DNA from: Oerskovia enterophila | GTDB lineage: Bacteria; Actinomycetota; Actinomycetes; Actinomycetales; Cellulomonadaceae | Assembly: GCF_001692445.1 (NCBI RefSeq) | Contig: NZ_MAQA01000009.1 | Coordinates: 1-64,000 of the forward strand | Length of the DNA: 64,000 bases | Reading direction: 5' to 3' | Shown: positions 44,752 through 54,038 of the stretch, one piece after another | How positions within the stretch are numbered: position 1 is the first letter of the stretch | Layout of the letters: the number at the start of each line of letters is the position of its first letter | Notes under the pieces: generated by a model | Told to the model about the DNA's origin: nothing | The model's database searches: none | The model's input: the letters and a program-made list of their open reading frames with translations, nothing else | Translations under genes and position numbers: made by a program

Positions 44752-45142
44752 GCGGATCCCTTCATCGGTTCACGCCTCGCGGTGGGCACCGCGCGACGTT
44801 GAGGTCTCAGTTTGCCAGCCGTGAGGCGGGACTTCGTGGACAACACTAAGGAATCTACGGGGGTTTCCGCGCGTTTCCGCGCCGAACGTGTTTCTCTGAA
44901 CGCGGAATCTTGCCCGTTTTGCCCTGAATGTGACCTACTTGGCGCCCCCGGGACCCCCGGAGGAGCTCCACGCGCACAAGATCCGCACACGCGAGAGGCG
45001 CTCGACGACGCGCCCACAGCCCCGTTCGCCGTCACTCGGCGCGCTGCAGCACGCCCCGGTACGCACGGAGCCGCCCACCCCGAGGGGTGGGCGGCTCTCC
45101 TGGCCACGAGCTGGCGACCGCGGCCCGACGACGAGCGACGGC
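44752..45142. other. 391-base intergenic region between rpmE2 and hup
   Basis: It holds the rpmE2-side hairpin (45068-45097) and, to its left, an A/T-richer stretch (44805-44945) that must contain the hup promoter on the minus strand. I cannot assign hexamers with confidence. No gene is seen. Confidence 0.6.
45068..45097 (-). terminator. hairpin terminator downstream of rpmE2
   Basis: GAGCCGCCCACCCC (45068-45081) pairs exactly with 45084-45097. It stands 45 bases beyond the rpmE2 stop and ends the four-gene ribosomal operon. Confidence 0.8.
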
Positions 45143-45448
45143 TCAGCGGCCCTCGCTCTTCGCGGCACCTCCCGTGGCGCCCTTGCCGTAGCGCTGACGG
45201 AACTTCTCGACGCGGCCGGCGGTGTCCACGACGCGCGCGGTACCCGTGTAGAACGGGTGGCTCGCGCTCGAGATGTCGACGTCGACGACCGGGTAGGTGT
45301 TGCCGTCGGTCCACACGATCGTCTTGTCCGGACGGCCAGGACCCGACGCGCTGGTCCCCGCGAGGGTGGAACGCGTCAGGAACGCGAAGTCGGCCGAGAT
45401 GTCGCGGAACACGACCGGTCCGTACTCGGGGTGGATGTCCTTCTTCAT
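45143..45448 (-). CDS. rpmE2: 50S ribosomal protein L31, type B (zinc-free paralogue)
   Basis: Alternative L31. It starts [24 protein letters not shown] and has no CxxC zinc motif, so it can replace the zinc-containing L31 under zinc starvation. The 101-residue length, with a tail after QRYGKG, fits type B. It is last in the rpmB-rpmG-rpsN-rpmE2 operon, 48 bases after rpsN. The operon is preceded by a Zur box. Confidence 0.95.
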   Translation of the reverse strand: MKKDIHPEYGPVVFRDISADFAFLTRSTLAGTSASGPGRPDKTIVWTDGNTYPVVDVDISSASHPFYTGTARVVDTAGRVEKFRQRYGKGATGGAAKSEGR

Positions 45449-45496
45449 GGGTGCTCCTCTACGACTCTCGACTGCTGGGCTCTCGACGGGTGTCGA

Positions 45497-45802
45497 CTAC
45501 CAGCTGGACTTGGTGACGCCCGGCAGCTCCCCGCGGTGCGCCATGTCGCGCAGCCGGATGCGGGAGAGGCCGAAACGCCGGTTGTACGCGCGCGGACGAC
45601 CGTCGACCACGTCGCGGTTGCGCAGGCGGGTCGCGCTCGCGTCGCGAGGCTGCTTGCGCAGCTCCGTCGCGGCCGCCTCCTTCTCGGCGTCCGAGGCGCT
45701 GGGCGACGCGATGATCCTCTTGAGCTCGGCGCGCCGCTCGGCGTACCGAGCGACGATCACCTCGCGCTGCTCGTTGCGCGCGATCTTGGACTTCTTGGCC
45801 AT
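45497..45802 (-). CDS. rpsN: 30S ribosomal protein S14, zinc-independent paralogue
   Basis: A 101-residue long-form S14 without the CxxC...CxxC motif of the short zinc form. Landmarks are [14 protein letters not shown] at the start and [28 protein letters not shown] at the end. It replaces the zinc form when zinc is scarce. Ten bases separate it from rpmG. Confidence 0.95.
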   Translation of the reverse strand: MAKKSKIARNEQREVIVARYAERRAELKRIIASPSASDAEKEAAATELRKQPRDASATRLRNRDVVDGRPRAYNRRFGLSRIRLRDMAHRGELPGVTKSSW

Positions 45803-45812
45803 GCGGCTCCCC

Positions 45813-45980
45813 TTACCGTTCCTCGCGGAACGCGACGTGTGCCCGGGCGACCGGGTCGTACTTGAGCAGGGTCAGCCGGTCCGGGTCGTTCCGACGGTTC
45901 TTGCGGGTCACGTACGTGTACCCGGTCCCTGCGGTCGAGCGCAGCGTGACCACGGGACGCAGCTCGGTGCGTGCTGCCAT
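45813..45980 (-). CDS. rpmG: 50S ribosomal protein L33, zinc-independent paralogue
   Basis: A 55-residue L33 with [20 protein letters not shown] and [18 protein letters not shown]. It lacks all cysteines, so it is the C-minus form. Its ATG overlaps the rpmB stop by one base (TGATG). Part of the Zur-controlled ribosomal operon. Confidence 0.95.
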   Translation of the reverse strand: MAARTELRPVVTLRSTAGTGYTYVTRKNRRNDPDRLTLLKYDPVARAHVAFREER

Positions 45981-46216
45981 CAGACCTTCTCCCCTCGAGC
46001 GATGATGCGTGCGACGACCGCGTCGATCCCTCGACGGTCGATCGTCCTGATCCCCTGGGCGCTCACTCTCAGCCTGACATGCCGGCCCAGTGACGGCACC
46101 CAGTAGCGCTTGTGCTGGATGTTGGGGTCGAAGCGACGCCTGGTCCGCACGTGCGAGTGCGAGATCGAGCGGCCGAACCCCGGCGAGGTGCCGAGCACCT
46201 GGCAGACGGCGGACAT
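45980..46216 (-). CDS. rpmB: 50S ribosomal protein L28, alternative paralogue
   Basis: First gene of the operon. It has 78 residues and starts [22 protein letters not shown], with [16 protein letters not shown] after it. Only one cysteine (C5) is left, so it cannot form the four-cysteine zinc site of C-plus L28. The Zur box at 46259 lies 43 bases upstream of the ATG. Confidence 0.95.
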   Translation of the reverse strand: MSAVCQVLGTSPGFGRSISHSHVRTRRRFDPNIQHKRYWVPSLGRHVRLRVSAQGIRTIDRRGIDAVVARIIARGEKV

Positions 46217-46258
46217 GAGCTTCCCTTCGGTGGGTCGTGGAGACCCGACGGTACTTAC

Positions 46259-46273
46259 TGAGAACGATTCTCG
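46259..46273 (-). promoter_or_regulatory. Zur box for the rpmB operon
   Basis: TGAGAACGATTCTCG is a near-perfect palindrome of the actinobacterial Zur type, facing the rpmB-rpmG-rpsN-rpmE2 operon. Zur with zinc should repress and zinc starvation should induce. Confidence 0.85.
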
Positions 46274-46296
46274 TCAAGAGGTATGCTCTCGACTGA

Positions 46297-46311
46297 TGAG
46301 AACCGTTCTCT
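46297..46311 (+). promoter_or_regulatory. Zur box for the CobW-like gene
   Basis: TGAGAACCGTTCTCT, 20 bases before the ATG at 46331. It is the second box of the divergent pair, centred 38 bases from the first, so each promoter has its own site. Confidence 0.85.
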
Positions 46312-46330
46312 GTAGAGGTGGAGCGTCCAG

Positions 46331-47650
46331 ATGCCCGCAGATATTCCCGGGGCCCCCGGCACGGCAGCGAGCCGCCGCGCGGCCTCACCGGCCCCGACGA
46401 GCAGCGGCTCGGCCGCCGACCCGAGCGACGCGCCGGGCCGCATCCCGCTCAGCGCGCTCGCCACGATCGACCCGGTGCTGCGCGACACCGCGGTCTTCGG
46501 GCTCGTGACCGACACCCCGCGGTCGGTCGTCCTGCGCCACGACATCCACGCCGAGGACGGGACCCTGCGCCGACTCGTCGTGGACGCGTCCGGGGTCGTC
46601 GAGGACACGCTCGTCGACCTCGAGCACGCGTGCCTGTCGTGCGCGGTCCGCGAGGACGCGATCCCCACGCTGCGCGGCCTCGCACGCGACGGACGCTGGG
46701 ACCAGGTGCTCCTCGCCCTGCCCGTGTCGGCCGAGCCGCTGCCGGTCGCGCGGGCCCTGGGCGGGGCTACCCGGCCCGGCGGCGCGCTCGACGGGTTGCG
46801 GCTCGCCACGGTCCTCACGGTCGTCGACCTCGCCGCGGTCGAGACCGATCTCCTCGACGACGACCTGCTCGAGGAGCGCGGCCTCGCGCTCACCGCCGCC
46901 GACCACCGCTCGGTCGGCGAGGTGCTCGCGGCCCAGGTCGAGCACGCCGACCTCGTGGTCACGACGGGCGCGCCCTGCCCGGCCCTCCTGGACGGTCCCG
47001 GGACGCCCACCCGACGCCCCCTGCCCGACGGCGCCTCCCACCCGGGCACGTCCGCGGCGGTCCGCGCCGCGCAGGACAGGCGGCACGCGAGCGCACGCAC
47101 GGGATCGGGCCTCGTCGACAGGCTCAGGGCCGACGGCTCGACCCGGCTCGACAGCCTCGACGGGCTGCATCTCGCGGACCTGTCCGCGGCGACGCACGAC
47201 GCGACCCGCGCCGAGCGCCGCGCCCACCCGTTCGGGGCGCGCGCCGTCGTCGGGCAGGACGAGGAGACCGGGACCTGGACCCTCGAGCTGTCCTCCGACC
47301 TGCCGTTCGACCCGCAGCGCCTCCTGCACCAGGTCCGGCGCCTCGGGACCGGGCGCCTGCGCAGCCGCGGCGTGTTCTGGGTCCCCAACCGGCCCGACTC
47401 GATGTGCGCGTGGGACGGCGCGGGCGGGCAGCTGAGCATCGGAGAGGTCGGGACGTGGGAGGACCTCGCGCCCCGGACCCGGCTGGTCTTCACGGGGGCG
47501 GCCGACTCGGCCGGGGACCGCGACGAGCTGCGCGCGGCGTTCACCGAGATCCTCGCGACGCGCGAGGAGGTCGCCGACGGCGGGCTGCGCTGGCTCGGCC
47601 GTGAGGACGTGCTCGCTCCCTGGCTCGGGGCGCGCACCGACGCCGTCTGA
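46331..47650 (+). CDS. CobW/COG0523-like protein with degenerate P-loop
   Basis: A 439-residue protein of the zinc-chaperone family, judging from the CobW C-terminal domain (about 300-400: [16 protein letters not shown], then [23 protein letters not shown]) and Zur control. The N-terminal GTPase is odd: no GxxGxGKT P-loop is seen, and the CxCC metal motif is replaced by CLSC (101-104, in [12 protein letters not shown]). A Ser/Ala-rich leader of about 35 residues precedes it. GTP hydrolysis is therefore doubtful, though metal binding remains possible. It is divergent from the ribosomal operon. GAGGTGGAG lies before the ATG. Confidence 0.85.
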   Translation: MPADIPGAPGTAASRRAASPAPTSSGSAADPSDAPGRIPLSALATIDPVLRDTAVFGLVTDTPRSVVLRHDIHAEDGTLRRLVVDASGVVEDTLVDLEHACLSCAVREDAIPTLRGLARDGRWDQVLLALPVSAEPLPVARALGGATRPGGALDGLRLATVLTVVDLAAVETDLLDDDLLEERGLALTAADHRSVGEVLAAQVEHADLVVTTGAPCPALLDGPGTPTRRPLPDGASHPGTSAAVRAAQDRRHASARTGSGLVDRLRADGSTRLDSLDGLHLADLSAATHDATRAERRAHPFGARAVVGQDEETGTWTLELSSDLPFDPQRLLHQVRRLGTGRLRSRGVFWVPNRPDSMCAWDGAGGQLSIGEVGTWEDLAPRTRLVFTGAADSAGDRDELRAAFTEILATREEVADGGLRWLGREDVLAPWLGARTDAV

Positions 47651-47657
47651 CGACGGG

Positions 47658-47694
47658 CAAGGCCCCGGGAACCGTCGTGGGTCCCGGGGCCTTG
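47658..47694. terminator. hairpin terminator after the CobW-like gene
   Basis: CAAGGCCCCGGGA (47658-47670) pairs exactly with 47682-47694. It lies between the converging CobW-like gene and the GH101 gene. Confidence 0.8.
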
Positions 47695-47770
47695 CTCGTG
47701 GTGCTCGACGGCCGGCTCGCACCGGCCGCCGACCGTCCGCCGGGAGCACCCCCGGCGGACGCCTCGCGGG

Positions 47771-50700
47771 CTAGCCGCAGCTCGTGGCCGCGTACTCGCT
47801 CTCGATCGTGGTCGTGACCTCCTTGCCGTCGACCGTGGCGGTCGCCGTCACGGTCGCCGTGCCCGCCTCGATCGCGTCCTTGCGGGTCGCGAACGTCTGG
47901 CTGGCGCTCTTGCCCGGCTGGACCTGCTGGAAGGTCTTGGTGCCGAACGGCGTGGAGATCTTCACGTCGACCGGGAAGTCCTCCTCGTTGACCGCGCGGA
48001 CCGCGAGCTGGACGCGCGAGGCCGTGCACTGGGCCTTGGCCGTCGTGGTGACCTCGAGCTCGGGCTCGGGCTCGACCGGGTCGGCGCAGGACACCTTGGC
48101 GGAGCCCCAGTCGGCGTGGTCGTTGCCGTTGCCGTCGCCGCCGTCGGTCACGATCAGGTCGAGGTAGCGGACCCCCGTGACCGGCACGTCCAGGTCGACG
48201 GTCTTGCCGCCGCCCTTGAGCACCTCGGTCTGGGCGAGCTGGGTGCCATCACCCACGACCTTGAACTGCACCGTGCCCTTGGTGCCCTGGACGTCGTCGA
48301 CCCCCACGGTCGCCGTGAACGCGTCGCACTGCGCGGCGAGGAAGACCCGGACCGACGAGTTCGCGTGCGTGCCGAGGCCCTTCTCGTGCGCGACGCCGCG
48401 CAGCGAGAGCGGCTTGCCGTCCTTCTCGCCCTGCTCGCCGTTGGACAGGTCGCGCTCGACCGGTCCCCACCCGTTGGTCGTCGAGACGAACGGCAGGTCG
48501 CTGACCCAGTTCTCGCCACCGTTCGGCGGCACGACGACCCACACCGACTGGCCGGCCTCGACCGACCGCTCGCCGACGGGCGCTGCCGTGGTCGTGTACG
48601 AGCCGCCCGAGGTGAGCGTGTAGGCGTCGGCGGTGATCTTGCCGTGCGGGGTGACCTGCCACGTCGTGGTCAGGACGCCGCCGGCCGGGAGCGTGGCCGC
48701 GGTCGAGGCGTTGGTCGCCTCGACCTCCCAGCCCTCGGGCACGTCGAGCGTCACCGCGACGTCCGCGACGGCCACGGGCTCGTGGACCGTGAGGCGCGTC
48801 GTGACGGTGCTCGCGACGTCGGGCTCGAACGCGACGGGTCCGGGGGACACCGTCAGGGACGCGCAGGCCGGGGTGGCCTCGGCCGGACCCAGGTCCACGA
48901 CGCGGAAGTCGTCGAGGATCAGGTCGGACTGGTTGCCGCCCGCGGTGAGCTTGCGCAGCCCCACCCAGGTGTCGCCGCAGCCGCTGGCCACGACGTCCTC
49001 GGAGAACGTCGCGGTCGTGCGCTGCTGCCCCAGCGGGGTCGCGTGGGTCTCGACCGACGCCGGGGCGCCGCTCGCGACCGAGTCGTAGCCCGTGACCCAC
49101 TGGTACTCGCCGCCGTTGCCCGACTGGTAGTCGAAGCTCACGCGGTACTGACGCCCCGCCTCGAGCTTCACGGTGCTGGGCACGGTGCGGTAGACGAGGC
49201 CCTTGTTCTCCTCGTGCGCCTTGAGCGACCAGTCGCCGGACAGCGCGTCGTCGACGAGCTTCCCGTTCCAGCCGGCCTGCGTGTAGGGCGCGTTGCGCTG
49301 GGCGATGTGCGTGCGCGGGTCGGTCACGCCGCCCGCGTCGCCCTTGACGAACGGTCCCCAGCCCTGGGGCACGTTCTCGAAGTCCTCGAACGCGACGACC
49401 GTGCCGGTCTCGCCCTCGACGGCCGGGGCCACCGAGCGCGTGGCGCTCACGACGCGCAGGTCGTCGACCCGCACGACGGCGTCGCCCGCCGAGGCGGAGA
49501 CCGTCAGCGTCGGGCGGGCCGGGCCCGTGACGTCGACGAGCACCTGGACCCGCTGGTAGTAGCGGTTGTTCTTCTCGTCGGCCGCGACGAGGTTCTTGGC
49601 GGTCGAGCGCTCGACGACGGTGCTCGCGGTCTGCGCGACGCCCTCGCCCGAGACGGACAGGGTGGTCGAGCGGGACTTCCCGGGCTGGACCTCGACCCAC
49701 GCGCTCACGGCGTAGGTCCCGGTCGAGAGCTCACCGAGCTGCTGGCTCAGCGACGAGGCGCCCGCACCGAGCGTCGCGACGCGCTGCCCGTTGGACAGGG
49801 TCTCGATGCCCGTGGTGCCGGTCGTCTCGTACGCGTCGAGCGTCGCGGCGTTGAAGCCGGGGTCGACGATGCCGCTCGCGGCGCCCCACGCGACGTCCTC
49901 GGCCGAGGGGGTCGCGACGCCCTGCGGGTACAGCACGTAGGGCTGGCCCGCGGTCGCGTCGACCGTGACCTTGCCGCCCGTGACCGGGACGTCCGCGACC
50001 TTCTCGCGGCCCGTGGTCGTGAGCTTGTACATGGTCAGGCTCGTGGCCCCGGCGAGCTCGTCCGTGAGGGTCCACGTGGTCGAGCCGCCGGCCGGGTTGT
50101 AGTGGTAGAGCTTGCTGCCCTCGGCAGCCTCTCCCTCGAGCCCGGGGGCGTCGGACGCGTTCCACGGCAGGAGGTAGGTGCCGCCCTGGGCGACGACGGC
50201 GTCCCCGACGAGGATCTGCCGGTCGGCCGCGGTCGTGCCGCGGGCCGAGACGTCACCCGTGAAGTCGATCCGGTCGGTGCCCCAGCGCACGATCTCCTGG
50301 TGCTGGAGGAACTTGGTCGGGACGTTGGTCGTCCAGATGTTCTTGTAGAACGCGTTCCAGTCGGTCTGCCCGGTCCAGCCCTCGAACTCGACGAGCCGCG
50401 CGTTGCCGAGCAGCGGGTGCGGGTTCCAGGTGTCCTTCTCGGCGTTGTCGATGAAGCGCACGATCTGGGAGTTCAGGCCCTTGTTCGCGGCGCCGCCGTA
50501 GTTCTCGTCCGCGGACCAGTGGCTCCACAGCGAGTTCGCCTCGAACTTGTCGGACCACTCGGTCGCGATCTGGAGGTCGTTGGCGCGGGCCGCGTCCGCG
50601 AGGGCGCGGGCCTGCCAGCCGAAGTTGTAGTAGACGTCGACGTAGAGGAGGTCCAGGTTGCCCTGGGTCTCGTCGGCGAGCTGGCCGATGCGTGCGGCCA

Positions 50701-52105
50701 GGTCGCCGCTGTTCACGTCGCGGCGCTGGTCGATGTAGTACGACTGGCCGAGCCAGTTCCAGCCCTTGGCCGAGGGGTCGACGAGCTCGTCGGAGAAGGC
50801 GTTCGCCTCGGCGTAGGCCTCGGTCGCGTTGATGTGGACGCCGAAGTCGGCGTTCCAGTCGCCACCCTGCGCGAGCAGCGTGTTCATGTCCTCGAGGCCG
50901 CCCGCGCGCTCGTTGTAGTTGCCGCCGTAGTCGGGGTGCGCGGAGTCGTGCCCCTCGGAGCCGTAGCCCTTGAGCAGCGCCATCTGCCCCAGGCCGTCGG
51001 TCGCGAGCGAGATGCGCTTGACGTCGTCGAGCGTGCGCAGGAACGGGTGCGTGGCCTGCGAGGCGAAGTTGAACGGGATGTGGGTCACGACGCGGTCGGC
51101 GACCTGGTCGGCGCCGAGCGCCTTGGGGGCGGTCGCGCGGAACGCGATCGCGCCGTCCTGCCAGTCGACCTTGTCGTCGGCGTTGGCGTCGGCCGTCACG
51201 ACGACGGTCGCGTACGGGAGCTCCTCGGTGACCGGCGAGCCCTGGGCCCGGTAGGTCCACGCGCCGCTCCAGACGCCCACGCGCACGCCGCCGTCGGCCG
51301 CGCGCGCCTGGCGCTGCAGGCGGTTGCCGTCCGCGGCGGCCTTGCCGTTGGCCTCGTCGTAGACGCTGTTGGTCACGATCGTGGCCGACAGCGCGCTCGT
51401 GCTCACGATCGCGTACGCGGACCCGACCGGGTTCGCGTTGACGGGGGTCTGCCCCGTGACGGACGTGAACGTGTCGCCGACCTTGCCGCGGTCCGGGCTG
51501 ATGACCGCCGAGGCGACCACGGCCGACGGGTCGGCCGACGAGACCGAGAGCAGGTCGTGGCCCGGGACCTCGATGGTCCCGACGCGGAACGCCTCGGTGT
51601 CGGTCACGCCCGTGACGCGGAACGTCACGGCGCTGCCCTCGACCTCGAGGCGCGTGTCGATGCTGACGCCCGCGAGGTCGGGGAACGTCAGGCGGTAGTC
51701 CCGGTTCGTCTCGCCGGGCTCGCCCGCCTCGACCGCGACGGCCCGGTCGGTGCCGTTGAGGCGCACCTTCGTGACGGTCGCGGTGCTGCCCGCGAGCGAG
51801 GCACCTGACGCGCGGTCGGTGTAGCTCAGGACCCGCGGGAAGTCCGCGGCGACCTGGACGTCGAGCTGCGCCGAGCGCAGCGTGGCCGCGCCCTCGACGC
51901 TCGCGGCCGCGACCTGCTCGGCCGTCAGGCCGAGGGCCGAGAGCGACGTCGCGCTGCTCGCCGGGGTGTGGACCGCCGCGGCCGCGGCGGGCAGCGCCGC
52001 GAACGGCACCACCACCGCGGTCGCGAGCGCCACGAGGCTGCGGGCACGGCGCGAGGCGCCACCCGGGTGGGAACCGGCCCGAGGGCCAGGGGAATGTCGA
52101 ACCAT
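47771..52105 (-). CDS. endo-alpha-N-acetylgalactosaminidase (GH101), secreted
   Basis: Releases Gal-beta-1,3-GalNAc (galacto-N-biose) from Ser/Thr of mucin-type glycoproteins outside the cell. It has 1444 residues. The signal peptide ends near LPAAAAAVHTP. A beta-rich N-terminal domain leads to the catalytic barrel with LLYVDVYYNFGWQ (D490, the likely nucleophile) and IATEWSDKFEANS (E516 or E522, candidate acid/base). After that come carbohydrate-binding-like folds, an NEW3-like domain (PDVASTVTTRLTVHEPVAV) and a C-terminal NPCBM module (NGWGPVERD to DHADWGSAKV). No anchor motif is seen. It is the last gene of the glycan operon. The ATG follows AAGGAG. Confidence 0.9.
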   Translation of the reverse strand: MVRHSPGPRAGSHPGGASRRARSLVALATAVVVPFAALPAAAAAVHTPASSATSLSALGLTAEQVAAASVEGAATLRSAQLDVQVAADFPRVLSYTDRASGASLAGSTATVTKVRLNGTDRAVAVEAGEPGETNRDYRLTFPDLAGVSIDTRLEVEGSAVTFRVTGVTDTEAFRVGTIEVPGHDLLSVSSADPSAVVASAVISPDRGKVGDTFTSVTGQTPVNANPVGSAYAIVSTSALSATIVTNSVYDEANGKAAADGNRLQRQARAADGGVRVGVWSGAWTYRAQGSPVTEELPYATVVVTADANADDKVDWQDGAIAFRATAPKALGADQVADRVVTHIPFNFASQATHPFLRTLDDVKRISLATDGLGQMALLKGYGSEGHDSAHPDYGGNYNERAGGLEDMNTLLAQGGDWNADFGVHINATEAYAEANAFSDELVDPSAKGWNWLGQSYYIDQRRDVNSGDLAARIGQLADETQGNLDLLYVDVYYNFGWQARALADAARANDLQIATEWSDKFEANSLWSHWSADENYGGAANKGLNSQIVRFIDNAEKDTWNPHPLLGNARLVEFEGWTGQTDWNAFYKNIWTTNVPTKFLQHQEIVRWGTDRIDFTGDVSARGTTAADRQILVGDAVVAQGGTYLLPWNASDAPGLEGEAAEGSKLYHYNPAGGSTTWTLTDELAGATSLTMYKLTTTGREKVADVPVTGGKVTVDATAGQPYVLYPQGVATPSAEDVAWGAASGIVDPGFNAATLDAYETTGTTGIETLSNGQRVATLGAGASSLSQQLGELSTGTYAVSAWVEVQPGKSRSTTLSVSGEGVAQTASTVVERSTAKNLVAADEKNNRYYQRVQVLVDVTGPARPTLTVSASAGDAVVRVDDLRVVSATRSVAPAVEGETGTVVAFEDFENVPQGWGPFVKGDAGGVTDPRTHIAQRNAPYTQAGWNGKLVDDALSGDWSLKAHEENKGLVYRTVPSTVKLEAGRQYRVSFDYQSGNGGEYQWVTGYDSVASGAPASVETHATPLGQQRTTATFSEDVVASGCGDTWVGLRKLTAGGNQSDLILDDFRVVDLGPAEATPACASLTVSPGPVAFEPDVASTVTTRLTVHEPVAVADVAVTLDVPEGWEVEATNASTAATLPAGGVLTTTWQVTPHGKITADAYTLTSGGSYTTTAAPVGERSVEAGQSVWVVVPPNGGENWVSDLPFVSTTNGWGPVERDLSNGEQGEKDGKPLSLRGVAHEKGLGTHANSSVRVFLAAQCDAFTATVGVDDVQGTKGTVQFKVVGDGTQLAQTEVLKGGGKTVDLDVPVTGVRYLDLIVTDGGDGNGNDHADWGSAKVSCADPVEPEPELEVTTTAKAQCTASRVQLAVRAVNEEDFPVDVKISTPFGTKTFQQVQPGKSASQTFATRKDAIEAGTATVTATATVDGKEVTTTIESEYAATSCG

Positions 52106-52157
52106 GTGCTGATCTCCTTCGATAGCAGTTCATCGGCCGTCCCCCGACCGACGGGCG

Positions 52158-54038
52158 TCACAGCTCTTCGACGTACTCCTCGGGCTCGCCGAGGACGGCC
52201 TCGTCCGTCAGCTCGAGGTCGGAACCGACCGCGTGCAGCTCGAGGACCGTGACGGTGTTGCTCCCCGCGCGCAGCAGCGGCGCGGGGACGTAGAGGGTGT
52301 GCTGGGGGCCGCGCTCCCAGTAGCGGCCGAGCAGCACGTCGTTGACCCACACGAAGCCCTTGGTCCAGCCGGGCAGGGTCAGGAAGGTGTCGGCGGGCTC
52401 GTCGAGGTCGAGGGCCGTCCGGGCCAGGACGCCCTGGGGCCCGACGGCGTGGCGAGGCACGCTCGGGGCGTCCGCGGCGTCGGGCTCACCCGCCGCCCAC
52501 AGCCCGTCCACGGGCAGCAGGTCGAGCGGCAGCGACCGCGAGGTCCAGCCGTGCACGATCCGGCGCTCGACCAGGACGTCGCCCAGGATCCCCTTGTGCT
52601 CACCGAGCCGGGGGCCGTAGTTGATGCGGCCGAGGTTCTCCACGAGGATCTCGAGCCGCACGGGCACGCCCTCCCCGTGGACCGTGAGCCCGCGGTGCGA
52701 GGTCTCGCGCTCCAGCACGCCGACCTCCCGGCCGTCGACGTAGACCGTCGCGCGGTCGTGCAGCCCGAGGACCGAGAGCGTGCTGTCTCCCGGAGGGAGC
52801 ACGGGCGTGGCCGTGTGGAGCACGAGCCCGGCGTTCTGTCCGAGCTCCTCGAACGTCAGGGGCGACGACCGGACGACCGCAGCGCCCGACGCCCGCAGCG
52901 CGGGCAGGAGCGGGCGCGTGCTCACGGGCGGCAGGGCGCGCGCGGCGAGCTTGGGCGACGGCACGATCCACCGGTCGTCCTGGGCGTCCTCGGGGATCCG
53001 GGTCCCGTGCGCGGCGTGCTCGGACAAGACCTTGCGCAGCGCGAAGAACTTGGGGGTCACGCTCCCGTCCTCGGCCACCGCGGCGTCCGAGTCGTAGCTC
53101 GTGACCGTGGGCTGCAGGCGGGTCCCGTCGTGGTTCGCTCCGGCCGTGAGCCCGAAGTTGGTGCCACCGTGCGCCATGTAGAGGCTCACGGAGCCGCCGA
53201 GGTCGAGGAGGTCGCGCACGTCGGCCGCGGCGCTGTCCGCACCGCGCACGTGGTGCGGGTCGCCCCAGTGGTCGAACCAGCCGTTCCAGAACTCGGCGCA
53301 CACGAACGGCTGCTCCCCGCGGCGGGCCGTGAGCTTGTCGAGCGCCTGTCCGGGACGGCTGCCGAACGTGGCCGCCGCCAGCACGCCGGGGAGCGAACCG
53401 CCGTCGAGCATGAGGTCCGTGGGGCCGTCCGCCGTGAAGAGGAGCTCGTCGATGCCGCGTTCCACGAGCGCGTCGTGGACCCACGCCATGTAGGCGTGGT
53501 CGTCGCCGAAGCTGCCGTACTCGTTCTCCACCTGGACGGCCACGACCGGGCCGCCGCGGTTCGCCTGGAGCGCCGCGATGCGCGGCAGCAGCTCGTCGAA
53601 CCAGGCCGCGACCGCGGCGAGGTAGGCCTCGTCGCTGCACCGGAGCCGGATCCCGGGCGTCGCGGTGAGCCACGCGGGCAGGCCGCCGTTGTCCCACTCG
53701 GCGCAGATGTACGGCCCGGGGCGCACCACCACGTCGAGTCCCAGGTCGCCCGCGAGGCGCACGAACCGCTCGACGTCGCGCCACCCGGTGAAGTCGAACG
53801 TGCCGCGCGCGGCCTCGTGCCAGTTCCACGGGACGTAGGTGTCGACCGTGTTGAGGCCCATGGCGCGCAGGCGCAGGAGGCGGTCCTCCCACAGGTCCGG
53901 GTGGACCCGGAAGTAGTGGACCGAGCCCGAGAGCATCCGGTGGGGCACGCCGTCGCGCACGAGGGTCGCGCCGTCGGCGCGCAGGGTCTGGCCGCCGGCC
54001 GGGCTCGAGGCCCGGTCGGCTGGGTCGTGCTGGCTCAC
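52158..54038 (-). CDS. beta-galactosidase (GH35)
   Basis: Would split galacto-N-biose or other beta-galactosides inside the cell; no signal peptide is seen. It has 626 residues. The N-terminal barrel contains SGSVHYFRVHPDLW, the acid/base glutamate in VQVENEYGSFG (E173) and the nucleophile in CAEFWNGWFDHWG (E249). Two beta-sandwich domains follow, the last with NDVLLGRYWERGPQHTLYVP. It matches bacterial and animal GH35 enzymes. The GTG overlaps the permease stop as GTGA, tying it to the transporter. GH101 follows 52 bases later. Confidence 0.94.
   Translation of the reverse strand: MSQHDPADRASSPAGGQTLRADGATLVRDGVPHRMLSGSVHYFRVHPDLWEDRLLRLRAMGLNTVDTYVPWNWHEAARGTFDFTGWRDVERFVRLAGDLGLDVVVRPGPYICAEWDNGGLPAWLTATPGIRLRCSDEAYLAAVAAWFDELLPRIAALQANRGGPVVAVQVENEYGSFGDDHAYMAWVHDALVERGIDELLFTADGPTDLMLDGGSLPGVLAAATFGSRPGQALDKLTARRGEQPFVCAEFWNGWFDHWGDPHHVRGADSAAADVRDLLDLGGSVSLYMAHGGTNFGLTAGANHDGTRLQPTVTSYDSDAAVAEDGSVTPKFFALRKVLSEHAAHGTRIPEDAQDDRWIVPSPKLAARALPPVSTRPLLPALRASGAAVVRSSPLTFEELGQNAGLVLHTATPVLPPGDSTLSVLGLHDRATVYVDGREVGVLERETSHRGLTVHGEGVPVRLEILVENLGRINYGPRLGEHKGILGDVLVERRIVHGWTSRSLPLDLLPVDGLWAAGEPDAADAPSVPRHAVGPQGVLARTALDLDEPADTFLTLPGWTKGFVWVNDVLLGRYWERGPQHTLYVPAPLLRAGSNTVTVLELHAVGSDLELTDEAVLGEPEEYVEEL

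Noticed and set aside
46217-46330. LexA or Fur boxes between rpmB and the CobW-like gene
   Set aside because: The palindromes match the Zur type, and the flanking zinc-sparing ribosomal genes make Zur the best reading.
48116-51808. Very long plus-strand open frame antisense to the GH101 gene
   Set aside because: Val/Asp/Arg low-complexity translation; the GH101 reading has a signal peptide, catalytic motifs and domains.
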